Below, piece by piece: positions 32,176 through 44,192 of a DNA stretch of 64,000 nucleotides; the stretch's first letter is position 1, and the number at the start of each line of letters is the position of its first letter. Below the pieces are notes generated by a model, which worked only from the letters and a program-made list of their open reading frames with translations, searched no databases and was not told where the DNA came from. Source of the stretch: Hygrophila difformis. Lineage: Eukaryota; Streptophyta; Magnoliopsida; Lamiales; Acanthaceae. The stretch covers positions 12,526,068 to 12,590,067 of the forward strand of contig JAOANR010000014.1 in the NCBI GenBank assembly GCA_030278955.1, written 5' to 3'. The position numbers and the translations under genes are program-made.

Positions 32176-32901
32176 TCACGTGTCAGCGAAATTGGAGAAG
32201 ACGTGTCCGAGCCCTCGAAGAAACCAATTGCTTTTCTCTCCTTCATCAAGAGGACGTTGAATCACAGAGATTTGATCCTCTGCACACGCTGCTTTCCGAG
32301 CAAGACCATCTGCCACCTTATTACCCTCTCTATAAACATGTCGAAGTGCACATCCCTCCATGCAAGCAAGCAAGGAACGAACATCGCGAAGTAAAGGCCA
32401 CAAAGAATGCCTATGATCTGACTCACCCATCACCAACCAAAGCACTTGAAGAGAATCAACAAAGCAGGCAACCAACACTACACCCAACTGACCGGCCAAC
32501 AGCAGACCAAAATGCAGAGCTGATAGCTCAACCTCTAAAATATTTCTATTGCCAAGAGTGCCACCGCAAGCCCCCACCCAAAGCCCAGCCAAAGATCGAA
32601 CTACACCACCGAATCCAGACCGGCGCTGCTCTCCCAACACACAGCCGTCCGTATGTAGAACGGTCCCTGAAACTCCATCATATATCCATCGAACTTGGTG
32701 TGGCACCCTCACCTTCGTTCTAGTCACAACAACCCTCTCCAAGCAATTCTTTAGGCGATCCGCTTTAAGCAAAACGCGATCTAGAGCAAGATGAGTACCA
32801 CGAAAAATCCCCTTGACAATAGAATGACAACTTTTGATCCCCTTGAACATAAATGTTTTCCTTATTTTCTTTTCAAAAAAACAACACATAGAATACCACA
32901 A
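32176..32901 (-). pseudogene. L1-type RNase H domain, uninterrupted 241-codon frame
   Basis: The frame holds a complete-looking RVT_3/RNase H fold. TVLHTDGCVLGEQRRSGFGG carries the first Asp and FVDSLQVLW the Asp of the second DS motif; the catalytic Glu is in ILEVELSALHFGL, and HVYREGNKVADGLAR closes the domain. The frame runs to a stop at 32176, immediately beside the broken copia gag. It lacks the zinc-binding domain and RT upstream, and no A tail is visible, so I read it as an L1 fragment. It is notable for having no stops; a domesticated RNase H-like gene is an unlikely alternative. Confidence 0.7.
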
Positions 32902-33640
32902 TTTAGACTATGTAGTCACTATCTACCCACCTCAAGTATAATTGCATAAACTATATTTACAGGTCTTGGACTCATTTGATTTACTATCAGATAATACATT
33001 TCTCTCCAGAAGTCCAGAACAATTAATTAGCTGATCAAAAAAATGGCAGTCATGCAATATTTAATTTCTATATACCAATTAGTAACTTTTTACATCCACC
33101 GATTTTGTGCATCCCTAGTTACATCATACGAAAGGAAACAAATGCACAAGAGTATAAAGAATATACAGTTACAATAAGATAATATTCAAAATAAATAAAT
33201 ATTGCATAATTACATATTCAAGGTAGCAAAATTGAATAAACTAACAAACTTGGGGTAGTATTCTTACTTCGAGATGTTGTGCAGCTTCTGAAGTCAAACC
33301 CACAGTTCCAGCGGCCAGCTCGATCAATCCTCCCTAAAGTCCACAATAAACCAAAATAATAAAATGAATAAATAATTTTTTATCTAACACTTCAGACTAA
33401 ATTCATTGCTAAACCCCGGATATTGCCCAAAAATATCAGCATATAAACCTAAACAAAACTGGCGCGGAAAAATTACAAACCCAAAAAATTGGAAATTTTC
33501 AGAAATAACAACTCAATCCCAAAAGAAAATTAAGGAAAACACACAATTTCCAAACAAGGGTGTGGAAATTATTGTATTCATGGTCATCTATTTTTAACAA
33601 AATAATTAATTGTGTATTAAAGAATAATAACAAATAAATA
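32902..33640. other. Intergenic DNA, nothing recognised
   Basis: AT-rich sequence between the RNase H frame and the L1 ORF1. No element ends identified. Confidence 0.4.
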
Positions 33641-33699
33641 AAGTAGATAAATAACTTGGATAAAAATATAAACTACCAAAGGAAAAAGATTTACCCTAG

Positions 33700-35440
33700 A
33701 TGTCTCTCGCTCCCGCCGCTCTCCCAACGGCTGCCTCTGCCCGCCCTTCCCCTGAGCTGCCGGACCGTCCTCCGCATCTGGCTACTCCCCAACGGTCGTT
33801 CAAGGATGCTACCTGCAATGCCTCTAACTTCGAGTACCCCGTGGACCCATCTGACACACCATTTACGGAGTTGGTGGATACGAATTGGTTGGATGACAAT
33901 CTGCTTCTCCCAATGGTTTCATGCAGAAGCCATGGACCGTTTATGTGCGCCGTTCTTGGATGCTCTCGTTGTCAAAGTGTTAGGCAGAAGGGTTGAATTC
34001 TCTGTGTTAAATGAATGACTTCTGAACTTCTGTAAACCAAAAGGGGATGTAGCAATCACGGACACAGCAAAGGGTCACTTGATTGTTAAATTCAAGCTTG
34101 CCGAGGACAAAAGGAAGGTGTTTTATGATGGACCATGGTCTGATTTTGATCACCATGTGGCGGTTGCGCCATGGTCGCGGAAATTTATGAAGCCATCTGT
34201 GCAAATCACTAAATCCACAGTTTGGGCAAGGATTTTGGATTTAGATCTTGTCTATTATAATAACTCTCTAAGCATCATTGCCAATATCATTGGAAAGCTT
34301 GCTAGGTTTGACACTATTACGAAGGGTATTAATCAAGGACAATTTGCTCGGGTTTGTGTCGAGGTTGATCTCATGAAGCCGTTAATTGGTAAGATTCGTG
34401 TTGATGGAGAGTGGCAATTGATCTCATATGAGAGGTTGCATAATATATGTACTACCTGCGGGAAGTATCGTCATGATGTGGGTCCTTGTGAGCATGCCGA
34501 GACGGTTCATGCGACACATGTGGTTGACAAAGAATTGGATAAAGTGTGCTCAGGGAATGGGAGTGATGGCCCGGTCGAGAATAATAGCTCTAATTCTGCC
34601 AATGGCAATAGCACGACGGTGGCGAGTTATTCTGAGGATAGTCATAAACCAGTTGACATGGTAACGGACATTCTGTCTGCAACTCAGGGAGACTGGATCA
34701 TGGTTGTGAGAAAACCAAAGACTGACAGGAGTCGGGAAAAACAGACGATCCGACAACCTGAGAATACGGCAGGTGCTCAGCAGACCCCTGATAATAGACC
34801 GCCACAGGTAATTCGACCCTTGCATGGGAATCATCGTACCCCTACAACTTCTGTCAAACAATCAGTGGATAATAATCTTGATCGTGGGAAGGCCCCGATG
34901 ACTGAGTCACAACTTGCATCCAGTCCTCTCGATGAGCCTGACATATCCCATTCGCATCGATTAAAAGTGAAATGGTTTCGTTCTTCGCAGCTGGTACAGA
35001 TCTTACGTCCACCAGTAATGCATTCCTCGCTTTGAAATGGGCGCCTCAAAATATGGATACGGAAAAGGACGGTGGTGAGCCGCAGGTTGAACCTTCAGAC
35101 GGTACAAAGAATGAGGAGACTAAGGAAACCAACTGGCGTGGAAGCCCGGATCAAGCAACCCGAAAATTTGGACCCTAATTTATTTGGATTTGGATTAACA
35201 AAATTAAAGAAGAGACTTGGCCCATTTCCGTTGTACCACCCCGCCCAACACAAAATTGTAAATCTCTCTATCACATTTGTTATAGGCCAAAACAGCCAAA
35301 ACCCACTTCAATACTCCCACTGGCCCATCTCTTATTCCCATTACTACAAGCCCAACCCAACTAATACTATGTCCAGCCCATATCACTCTTCACTCCAATG
35401 TAAGGAGACGAGCCCATCGGCCCAACAAGCTCAATAAACT
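33700..35440 (+). pseudogene. L1 retrotransposon ORF1 (DUF4283 and zinc knuckle)
   Basis: A start at 33700 (MSLAPAALP) opens a Pro/Ala-rich region. After a frameshift near 33910 the frame continues with WFHAEAMDRL and ends at an in-frame TGA at 34016-34018 that probably replaced CGA. From 34019 it goes on as a DUF4283 domain (LIVKFKLAEDKRKVFYDGPW, then STVWARILDLDLVYY), a CCHC-like knuckle beginning ICTTCGKYRHDVGPC (about 34445), and a Ser/Pro-rich tail. A second shift lies near 34970 (FLALKWAPQNMD in the next frame) and a third follows. This is the RNA-binding ORF1 protein of plant L1 elements, inactivated by at least two shifts and one stop. Confidence 0.85.
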
Positions 35441-36450
35441 CCCCTCCAACCTCATTCTGCCGCCCCTTTCACGTCCCTAACTGCCGGCGCCGTGATTCTG
35501 AAAAGTCTCAGATTCCGGTGAACAACAGGAACCTTGAGCTTCCCTCTCCATGTATTCTTTGTTTAGATTTCCGGCGGGATCCCATCATCTCGGCCATTGC
35601 TACCTCCCTCATCGTCGATGCCAAGACAACCGCACCTTACCTTTGCCAAGCTCCGCCTCCATAGCAACTCATCTTCAAGAAAACCCCAAGAAACGTCTTC
35701 CCCTCCAGCGAGATTCATCATCTACTGTCAATTGTCCATGACCACCCTCACGTTGTAGGCCAATATCTCCGGTAAACAAAAGGGACAACTGCTCCTCCGA
35801 TCACCTACCCTCATGTCCTTCGGCAGGAAATCTTGTTTTATTGTCACCACCATAGAGCTATTGTTTTCCGGAAGCCATCAACACAGCGCCATCATCACCC
35901 TCATAATCACAGAAGCTCCGGAAAATCTTCTTCGTCATCCTCGAATGCCGCAACGTTCGCAAAGAGCAAAACCCCGATGTCGCCGCAACTCTGATCATCA
36001 CCAAGCTCGCCAAGCCTCTGCCATCACCATGTCTTTGCCATCATCTTCGTCTCTCCAGCCGGCTGCCACCCTCCATGGATTCCGGCAGCCTGTCAACCAC
36101 TTTCGGTAGCTGTCCCACAAGCTTCGACAACCATCTCCATGCTCCGACCATCGTCTCCAGATCAGCAGCTGCTCGTCAGTAATTTCCTGTACGGACCTCC
36201 ATCTCCGGCGAGCCCTCGAGCAACCTTATCTGCAACTTCACCTCCATTATGCCTCTTGGCCGTCGGAGCACTGGCCACTACCATCACCGATCACCCACAA
36301 TTCACTGCCCGCCTCTCCGTTGTCAACAACAAGCTTGCACCATGAATCCAAGCTTCAACCGCACCCACCATCCTCACAACAGCCATACCCACCTCCACCA
36401 TCATCGTCCTCCCTCTAAGATGAAGAACCAAGCGGTCGGATGTCCTTCCC
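35441..36450 (+). other. C-rich spacer between L1 ORF1 and endonuclease
   Basis: Rich in CCTCCATC, CACCATC and CCGGC words with several overlapping open frames but no domain. The skew resembles captured host-gene sequence or the inter-ORF part of some L1 families. No function proposed. Confidence 0.35.
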
Positions 36451-36479
36451 CCTTCTCCCGCGTCGGAACCCTCCAATCT

Positions 36480-37280
36480 TCAATGTCGCGTCGCAAAGCT
36501 TCCATTATGACGGAGCCTGGCGTCGAGAAGCCTCTTACGATGCAAGTTTTAAAGAAATGCATTGCGATGCTAAACATGGACGCGGGGGTGTTGAATTTCA
36601 AATTCATTTTGCGCAGTGCAACACTTTTTGAAATTGAACCTCCGGACCAGGAGTCCCGTCCCTTGCTACGGCGTAGACCCAAATATATTTCCCAATTTGT
36701 GTTACGTGAATCCCCGTCGCAATCCCCTACTCTTTTGTATCGCGACGCCACGGTCTTTGCGACATAAGGAGTTTCAGCCTCCGATTTTGTTATCTTGTTC
36801 CTTTTGCACGCTTGTTTATTATATTAGGATTGTTTAATTAATATTAGTAGTTGTTTAATTCCATGTATTCTGCTAAGACTTTGGGAATCCTCTATATATG
36901 AGTTCCCCTTCTTTTTGTATACATCTTTGCTTAATATTATATGGGAACATCTCTCCATTTTATTTTCAAAGATCAATCTAGAGCTTGATGAAGCCTAAAA
37001 TTCTCATTAATGTATAACTCAAAACAATTTATGTTTAGCTTTGAGCTAAGTGCACTATTTTGGTTTCTTGAAGCAATTCCAAAATAGATTTACCTTGATT
37101 TGGAGATTTGTAAGAGGTGGGAAAACCTAGTTTTCACACCTCAATATTTTTCATCCTTTGTGAGGAGCTTCCCTATCCCATTTCTTTTTTCTTGTTCCAA
37201 TCCACCAAATGGCTACATATGTAATTTGGTAATTTTTTTCTTATTTTTATAAGTCGATACCAACTTTGATCCATGGAACA
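36480..37280 (+). repeat. LTR-like sequence with TATA box, between L1 ORF1 and ORF2
   Basis: CpG-bearing words (GTCGCGTCGCAAAG, TCGCGACGCCACGG, TTTGCGACATAAGG) at 36485-36770 are followed by CCTCTATATATGAGTTCC (about 36889), a likely TATA box, and a T-rich leader. The order matches 8510-9250. It may be a solo LTR inserted in the L1, but boundaries and target duplication were not found. Confidence 0.35.
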
Positions 37281-37309
37281 AACCCTCATGTGCCTTCGTG
37301 ATTGAGTTT

Positions 37310-37516
37310 AATGAGTTTTTAGTCTTATCATGGAACATTCATGGCGCCATGAGTAGGAGTACACAACGCTACATCACGGATGTCTTACGGTCTTATAAGC
37401 GATTGTGTTTATAATTATGGAACCTCAAGGTCCGTTTGAACGATCGAGGGTGATGTTTTATTATATTGATTATGATGCTATTCATATCATTGAATCTAAT
37501 AGCCGAGCTGGGGGTT
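37310..37516 (+). pseudogene. L1 ORF2 endonuclease N-terminus, cut by an LTR retrotransposon
   Basis: It reads FLVLSWNIHGAMSRSTQRYI, then after small lesions LIMEPQGPFERS and DYDAIHIIESNSRAGG, i.e. the start of the L1 AP-endonuclease domain (SWNxRG and the ExxGRSGG region). The frame stops being L1 at 37516, where the LTR begins. Reverse transcriptase and RNase H are not found on the far side of the retrotransposon. Confidence 0.8.
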
Positions 37517-40189
37517 TGACAAATTTCATTAACACGAGTATTTTATAAAATAAATCAGGTTTGGATTTATTAAACGAAAAGAGTTATGATTCGTGGGAAA
37601 GGGGTTTAAGGATAAATTAAGAGGATCACTCTTTATTACTCAGGTGGGGTGCTTTAATTTCAAATGGCGCTGCAGTCCTCTCATGTCATGAAACTTTTGA
37701 CAAATCTCATGGTACAACCGGGATAGATTGACCTTCAGCCTGTCACACTGAGGGTCCCCGGCATATGTGCCACGATACTTCTCATGATTTCATGTCATGA
37801 GATTACCTACCATGAAACTTTCGGCAGATTCCCACTACATGAGTATTTTCTGAAAAGTCACATTTTTTATTTACTCGTGTTAAGAAACTGTGCCCCCGAA
37901 AGCGCACGGAGTCAAAAATTGCAGTATTTATAGTAAGTACCGGATCGTTCACTGGAGGATGTGCGATGGAAGCAGGGCCCACGCCGTTTACTAAGATTTT
38001 CCACTCGGTTACTCGATTCAAGTTTGTGTTTTGACTAACAACTACTTGACATAATTTAAACTAAGCTATGAAAGCAATTAAAATAAAGCAGATAAAATTA
38101 TTCTAGAAAGCGAATTAAATTTAATCTAAGAAAGCAATAAAATTATTCTAAGAAAGCGGTTAAAATTATCCTAAGAAAGCAGATTTAAAATATGACAGAA
38201 GGGACAGGAAGAAAAGAATAAAGATTGGACAAGATTCAGATGAAACACAATTAAACTTCCATTTTAATACACAGATCTCAGTTCGGGATAATCCATTCAG
38301 TTAGCTAACTCTCATGCTCTCTATACCATGTTCCCTTTAACAGACAGGTACTTACAGTAAGAGTTTACATGCCTTAAGACAACAAAATCTAAGATACCAC
38401 AGATATATAACTGCCCCCGTCAGAGCGTGTCATTCATCTGTGGTGGACAAGAAACACCTGACAAATCATTTATTGAAGTGTCAAGTACTGCTATCATTCC
38501 CCCATGTCACGCCCAAAGATTCTAATTAAGCCCTGAACTATCCCTTAACTCTCAGTCCTAGTAGCAGTTACACAACTCTCAATACAACCGAGTGACCTCT
38601 AACGAAAGCATTTAAAAGGAAGCGGTAAGGAAAGCATTTAAAATCCTATCACTCGGAGGTTTTAAAAGTCTGACCCTGGTAGTAAAAGAAAGCCCCCAGT
38701 CAGGATGACCGGGTGTGGATCAAGAATTCCCTAATCTCGGTGAAATGCTCGCAGTGTTCACCTCCCTTCGGGTGGTTATGAGATACAAACTAATCCGGAT
38801 GCACTCACTCAGGACTCAAAAATAGGCTTTGGCAAAAGATGATAGCAGTTGAAAGGAGCTCAACCCTACCTTAGAAAATAACCAAGGCCCGAATGTTGTT
38901 CCTCTAGTATTATCTGTCACACCTTATCGGAATCCAAGTGGAATCTGACCCAGTGCAATATTTAATACAAGATTTCCAACAAACAACAATTTTGGAAAAT
39001 AATAAATCTGAAAATCATTCCCTATCAGGTACTAGACTCTCAATTAAAACACAGATCCTTTCAGTCTAGGTGAGACCTAATCGCTGACTCTGCTTCTAAT
39101 TTTCCAAAATCAACCCCCAGTCGGATATGAATTAGCCATAACTGTCGAATTTATCCCTTACTCAGATTCGGATTTTATAAAGGAATTTTTGTTGGAAATT
39201 TATTATGAAACATCTGATTTAAATCAAGACTTCTATGTCCAAGGGAAGGATCCCAAAATAATATTGACCACAATATCTACATAATAATATCATGCATAAA
39301 TTTATAGAGAAGTGTAAAATTAAATAACCCAAAATATAAGGTGGGTTTAGACAGAAGTCGACACACAGAGATGAAATAGCCGGGGATGAGAAGAATTTAT
39401 TATTGGCTAAAAAGGATGACTGAAATAGTTGGGATTATCCGGACTGCAAACATCTGCTATCCGGGTCCCAACTATTCCAGGTGGAACGGTTTTAGATAGT
39501 AAACTGATCAAAATGACAGTGGTCGCTGTCATTTAGACCACTCACTGTCTGTGAATTGGGATGAAAAACCTACATGTTCTTTCACTGTCTTAATTACTAG
39601 ACAACATTGACCTATGTCGTCTAGTGTTGGCACAGTTTGAGATTCGGGTTTGAAATTAAGATAAAGAAAAGAAAACTGTATCCGGATAGGAGTCAGCTGA
39701 GCAGCTATTATAATCCCGGATGGACGAACCGCCAAGGCTTCCACCGGCCACTATCCAGACCATGCAAAATAACAATCTAATAATTAATATACAGACCACG
39801 AGCTAGTTATCCGTGTGGGAATACCTGCCAACATTAGTCTGTTATATCTCTTACTAGCTGTTTCACACAACACGGGTAAAGACAAAATGAATAAATAAAA
39901 GGAAAATATTTTTGAGTCATCTTGCATGAGAGACATTGGTTTCTCATGCAAGGTATGGAAATGAATCCATAATTACTCTTTATGGTCTAAATAATCTCTC
40001 ATTCCATAATTAATTAATTACAGTCCGGATTATATACTTAGATCATTAGAGTTTAGTCATTTGTAGAAAAATCTTTTAATGGAAAATTGACACAAAGTTC
40101 TTTATATCAAATTAATCATGGGTTGAGATCATTGGATTTCAACCTCAAAATATTAATATAAAGGTTCAATTAATTAATGGGGTGAGATG

Positions 40190-40960
40190 AAGAATAAAAA
40201 TTTGGCAAGAAGGTGCCACTTTGTCGCGGAATAGAGTTTGTGTCGCGGAGCGTGGCTCCGCGACAAAGGTTTCGCGACAAAGGGGTGGGAAATAAGAGAA
40301 GTGGGATTTTGAAAATTAGGGTTCGTTTTGTCGCTAAGCAAAAATTTTGTCGCGGAACATGGTTCCGCGACAAGGAGGTATAGCGACAAAAGGGTTGAAA
40401 ATTGGTAAGGACATAATTCCTGGTCGCGGAACAAGGATTTTGTCGCGGTACGTGGTTCCGCGACAGAGTCCTCCCAGAATAAAATTACAAGTATTTGGGT
40501 CCTTGGTCGCTAATCAAGGATTTTGTCGCGGAACGTGGTTCCGCGACAAGAGTTGCATCGCGACCAAGGGGTTTCAAAATTAATGGCAAGGCATAATTTT
40601 CTGTCTCGGAATAAAATTTTGTCGCGGAACGTGGTTCCACGACAAGGGTATTCCGCGACAAAAGCCATGCAGACAAAATGCAAGAATTTGGTCCTTTGTC
40701 GCTAAACATGGGTTTTGTCGCGGAACGTGGTTCCGCGACAAAGGTTGCATCGCGACCAAGGGGTTTCAAAATTAATGGCAAGGCATAATTTTCTGTCTCG
40801 GAATAAAATTTTGTCGCGGAACGTGGTTCCACGACAAGGGTATTCCGCGACAAAAGCCATGCAGACAAAATGCAAGAATTTGGTCCTTTGTCGCTAAACA
40901 TGGGTTTTGTCGCGGAACGTGGTTCCGCGACAATGGTTGCATCGCGACCAAGGGTTTTAA
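40190..40960. repeat. Hairpin array, left LTR (GTCGCGGAAC family)
   Basis: Successive short palindromes with 11-12-bp arms and a 3-nt loop, such as TGTCGCGGAGC-gtg-GCTCCGCGACA (40241-40265) and TTGTCGCGGAAC-atg-GTTCCGCGACAA (40347-40373), then at about 40441, 40527, 40621, 40715, 40813 and 40911. Part of the array is a 192-bp tandem repeat. Half-hairpins (TTCCGCGACAAA) lie between. Frames translated from these hairpins are not real proteins. Confidence 0.92.
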
Positions 40961-41015
40961 AATTTATATAAAAATTTTGGCAGCATAACGCCTAATATTG
41001 CATTGCGGGGGAGTG

Positions 41016-41075
41016 CGTTGTGATCCGTTGGATCACAACGGGAAAATTACATTGCAACCCGTGGGGTTACAATGT
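41016..41075. repeat. Two further hairpins with different arms
   Basis: CGTTGTGATCC-gtt-GGATCACAACG (41016-41040) is perfect, and ATTGCAACCC-gtg-GGGTTACAAT (41051-41073) has one mismatch. Same geometry as the GTCGCGG hairpins but unrelated arm sequences. The same pair recurs in the right LTR at about 49811-49868. Confidence 0.9.
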
Positions 41076-42079
41076 GATGCAATACAATATAGGAGATGCA
41101 ATTTTTGGATAAATATGCACAAACACTTTAATACTACCCCTCTCTAGATCTAATGTATTAAAAAATAAAAGTAAAACTAAACATAAAAACACTACCTAAA
41201 AACTAAAGGGAAGAAAAAATAAGAATAGAATACTAAAAAATAAAAATAAAATAAAGAAAATAACAAAAACAAGTACTGGCAACATGAGATGCAAATAGCC
41301 TATGTTATCACTAAAATTAAAATAAGACCTACACTAGATCTATCAAGGGCCAAATATCAAGTGTTTATGCACTCATTAATCTAAATAAGCATTAAACCCT
41401 AACTAAAAATAATAAAAATGGTCAAGTGACCAAAAATGCAAAAATAAAGCAATAAATATTATGGAAATGATCCATAACAAATTTTTGGTGGAACATTTTC
41501 TCATATAACACAAAAACCAAAAATGGGTTAAACACACCCATTGATTAAGTGTTTTCACCCCAAAATACAAAAGTATAAAACTGGAAAAATAAAATGAACA
41601 CTAGCTACACTTATTTATTACAAAGCATAAGTTAAAACTAAGCTAAAATCTACATCTACATTGCATAAAAATAAACTAAACTACCTATCTAACATGATTT
41701 TTGGAGAGCACAGTGGTGCCTCCAAAACAGTGAAATAAACTAAAGTGTAGCTAGGTTACTGTTCAAGGGGGTGGGAGGTTATATTTATAGAGGTGGAGAA
41801 TTAGCCCTAGGCCCATTAGGCCCATTGTGTCGCTAAACAATTATGCCTTGTCGCGGAACAAATTCTGCTTCAGGACACACTTTTTAGCTCCAGGATGGCG
41901 CCCAGGAGGGGGCGGGACTTCGAGGTCCAGGGGAAAAGACAAGAATTTTTGTGCCTATGGGAGCTGAGGTCCCAGGACCTTCCATCCTATTTGACATGTG
42001 GGAATTTGAATTGGGAGAGTGGGGCGCAGGTCACGTGACTGCCTTTTTCTCTCACTGGCGCGGAGTACTGCTTTGGGCG

Positions 42080-42220
42080 CGATCCACTTTGTCGCGGAAC
42101 CATGTTCCGCGACCAAATTATGTGCCTTGATTCTCCTCTCACAGTCTCGGAATAATTTTTGGGCGCGGAGCATTTTGTCGCGGTGTACCCTTCCGCGACA
42201 AACGGGTATCTTCCGCGACA
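42080..42220. repeat. Downstream hairpin group of the left LTR
   Basis: TTGTCGCGGAAC-cat-GTTCCGCGACCAA (from about 42089) and TTGTCGCGG-tgtaccctt-CCGCGACAA (from about 42175), followed by a half-hairpin TTCCGCGACAAAGG. Repeated in the right LTR near 50884 and 50970. Confidence 0.85.
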
Positions 42221-42224
42221 AAGG

Positions 42225-43010
42225 TTTATTTTTGCTCTCTTTGCTCTCTTCTCTCTCCTCTTGCTTTCTCTTTCCCCATTTTCTTTCTCGTTTCTTTCTC
42301 CTTCCAGTTTTTCAAACTTCTCCATTCTTGTTCGTTCTTTTCTTCTCTTCTTTCTTCTTCATCCTCCATCTTCTTTGTTCTTCTTCCACTTTTTTCTTCT
42401 TCACTTCCCAGTTTCTTCTTTATTTTCCTCCTCCAGATTTCTCTTTTCTTTTCATCCATTTCTTGCCGCTTGGAGAGGGGATGGAGGCGGCTGAGTTGGG
42501 TAGGGCTCGCGGCGGCGGCGAGTGGCAGAGCAAGGCGGAGGCGGCGGCAGGAGATGGTGTTGGTGGAGTTCTCTGTTGGAGATGGGGGTTGGAGATGAGT
42601 GAGGGTTTGATTTGATTTTTTTTTTTTTTTGGGTTTTGTTGGTTGTGGTGGATGGTGGTGGTTGCGGAGGTCGGATTTGTTGGCGATGGTTGGAAACGGA
42701 GGCGGAGAAATGGCCGGAAATGGATGGGGCTTCGGTTGAGATGGAGGGCGGCGGCTGTCGAGGTGGACTTGGAGTGGTGGTGGCTGGTTGGATTTGGGAG
42801 GCGATTGGAGGCGGATGCGCGGCGGCTGCCGTTGTTGTGGTGGTTGCTGGCGATCGGAGGAGGGAGCAGTCGCCGGAGGATGGTGGTGGTGGCGATGCGG
42901 AGGGGCTGGAGTTGGGAAAAGTGGTGGCCGGAGAGACGGCCGGAAAGGGTGGCGGCGCCGGAACTGGTCGCCGGCGGCGGGTAGGGTTAGGGTTAGGTTA
43001 GGTTGGGCTT
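42225..43010 (+). other. Leader-like pyrimidine tract and GC-rich stretch within the LTR
   Basis: About 245 bp of almost pure C/T (TCTCTTTGCTCTCTTCTCTC and similar) leads to an ATG at 42481 and a 44-codon frame beginning MEAAELGRARGGGEW. A G-rich, coding-like stretch with several open frames follows to about 43010, ending GGGTTAGGGTTAGGTTAGG. The look is that of a plant gene's 5' leader and first exon, antisense to the retrotransposon. Both LTRs carry it (right copy about 51020-51803). Capture of a host fragment is inferred; no family was recognised. Confidence 0.5.
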
Positions 43011-44192
43011 GATTGGGTTTAGAGATGATGTTGGGCTTGAGGAGTTGGTATTGGGCCTGAATTAATTGGGCTTTGACTGAATTTTTGGACTGGACTCACA
43101 TTGGATTATTGGACTGGACCAAATTAGCTTAAAAATACCTGCAATTAATTGAAACAAAGGGATTAGTGGACCATTCAATTTTAATTAAAGCACAAAACAG
43201 AGACAGAAATAAATAAGCATAAAGATTAAAAATATATACATCAAAATACAAAATATAAAATATACTAATAAATAAGGATATTTGCCCCACTTAATATCTT
43301 GTTTGTGTTCCGTTTAATGGATCCGTGTTCCACCGAACAGATACTACCAAACCAAATTTATCAAGTGGGATTTTTAATATTTTATCATGTTTTTGGATTT
43401 TTTAATATAAAATTACTGAAAATAACAATATTTTTGTATTTTTCAATACCAGCTTATTATTTATACAAACTTGCATAAATCTGTTAAATTCAACTGCTTT
43501 CTTATTAAAATAAGACCGGAATACGATCAAATGTCCATGTTTAGACACGGAAATAGATTGAAAATAATGGTCAATTTTGGCCATTATCAACATCCTCACA
43601 TTTAATACTGATCGTCCCCGAGCAGTCAGAGTCAATGTTCCGAAGAACACGGACTCTACATATTCAATCTATTTTCGTGGCTTCAAAAATTTCATTCTTT
43701 TTAGATTGGGATAAGACAATCAAAAACTACAAGTATTAAATTCCCTTGGTTGCAGTGTTTAATAAAATGATACTTGCTCACTATATCGGGCCTACAAATC
43801 AGTCATTATTGATAATTCTTCATGAACATCATGTTTAGAAAAATTCATTGATTTAATTCTAGAATTAAAGTATGACATGAACATACTTAAAAGCAGAGCC
43901 TCACATATAGTAGAAATGGAAATTTCACTCACTCTCAAAAAGGGGTTTTATCAATGAGCACTCATAATCAAATTTAATTAAATTATCCCATAAGCTTGCA
44001 ATTGGATCAACTCGCCACCGGCTCATTTCTTCAAATCGAGATCATGAGGTCTTATTCGAGGGTTATAACGGGGCGTACGGTTGTAACATTTGGTAGAAAA
44101 AGGAATTTATTGGGTTAAGAAGTGGCAAGAATTAATATTATCATAACATGGCATATTTTTATTTAAAAGTTTATGATCATCAATATGTTTTT

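Larger units (their letters stand above)
37517..44182 (-). repeat. 3' LTR (left copy), about 6.67 kb
   Basis: It starts TGACAAATTTCATTAACACG and matches the right copy base for base over long stretches. Contents in plus coordinates: AT-rich block to 40190; hairpin array 40190-40960; AT-rich block; second hairpin group 42080-42220; pyrimidine-rich leader-like stretch 42225-42470; GC-rich stretch 42480-43010; AT-rich end. It has two 192-bp units (from 40523 and 40715) where the right copy has one, and it retains 43254-43686, which the right copy has lost. Confidence 0.88.

Noticed and set aside
35441..36450. Open frames between L1 ORF1 and endonuclease as host genes
   Set aside because: Overlapping C-rich frames with no recognisable domain, start context or splice pattern.
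40170..40901. Several frames with SRNVVPRQ and SATK repeats in the LTRs
   Set aside because: They are translations of the TTGTCGCGGAAC hairpins on both strands, not proteins.
42226..42459. Minus-strand Glu/Lys-rich coiled-coil-like frame
   Set aside because: Antisense reading of the pyrimidine tract; compositional artefact, duplicated in the other LTR.
42970..43010. GGGTTAGGGTTAGGTTAGG resembling telomere repeat
   Set aside because: Only two or three imperfect units, not TTTAGGG, present identically in both LTRs; part of the LTR.
42480..43012. Glycine/arginine/tryptophan-rich frames in three registers
   Set aside because: GC-rich low-complexity DNA open in several frames at once; no domain, so not called as genes.
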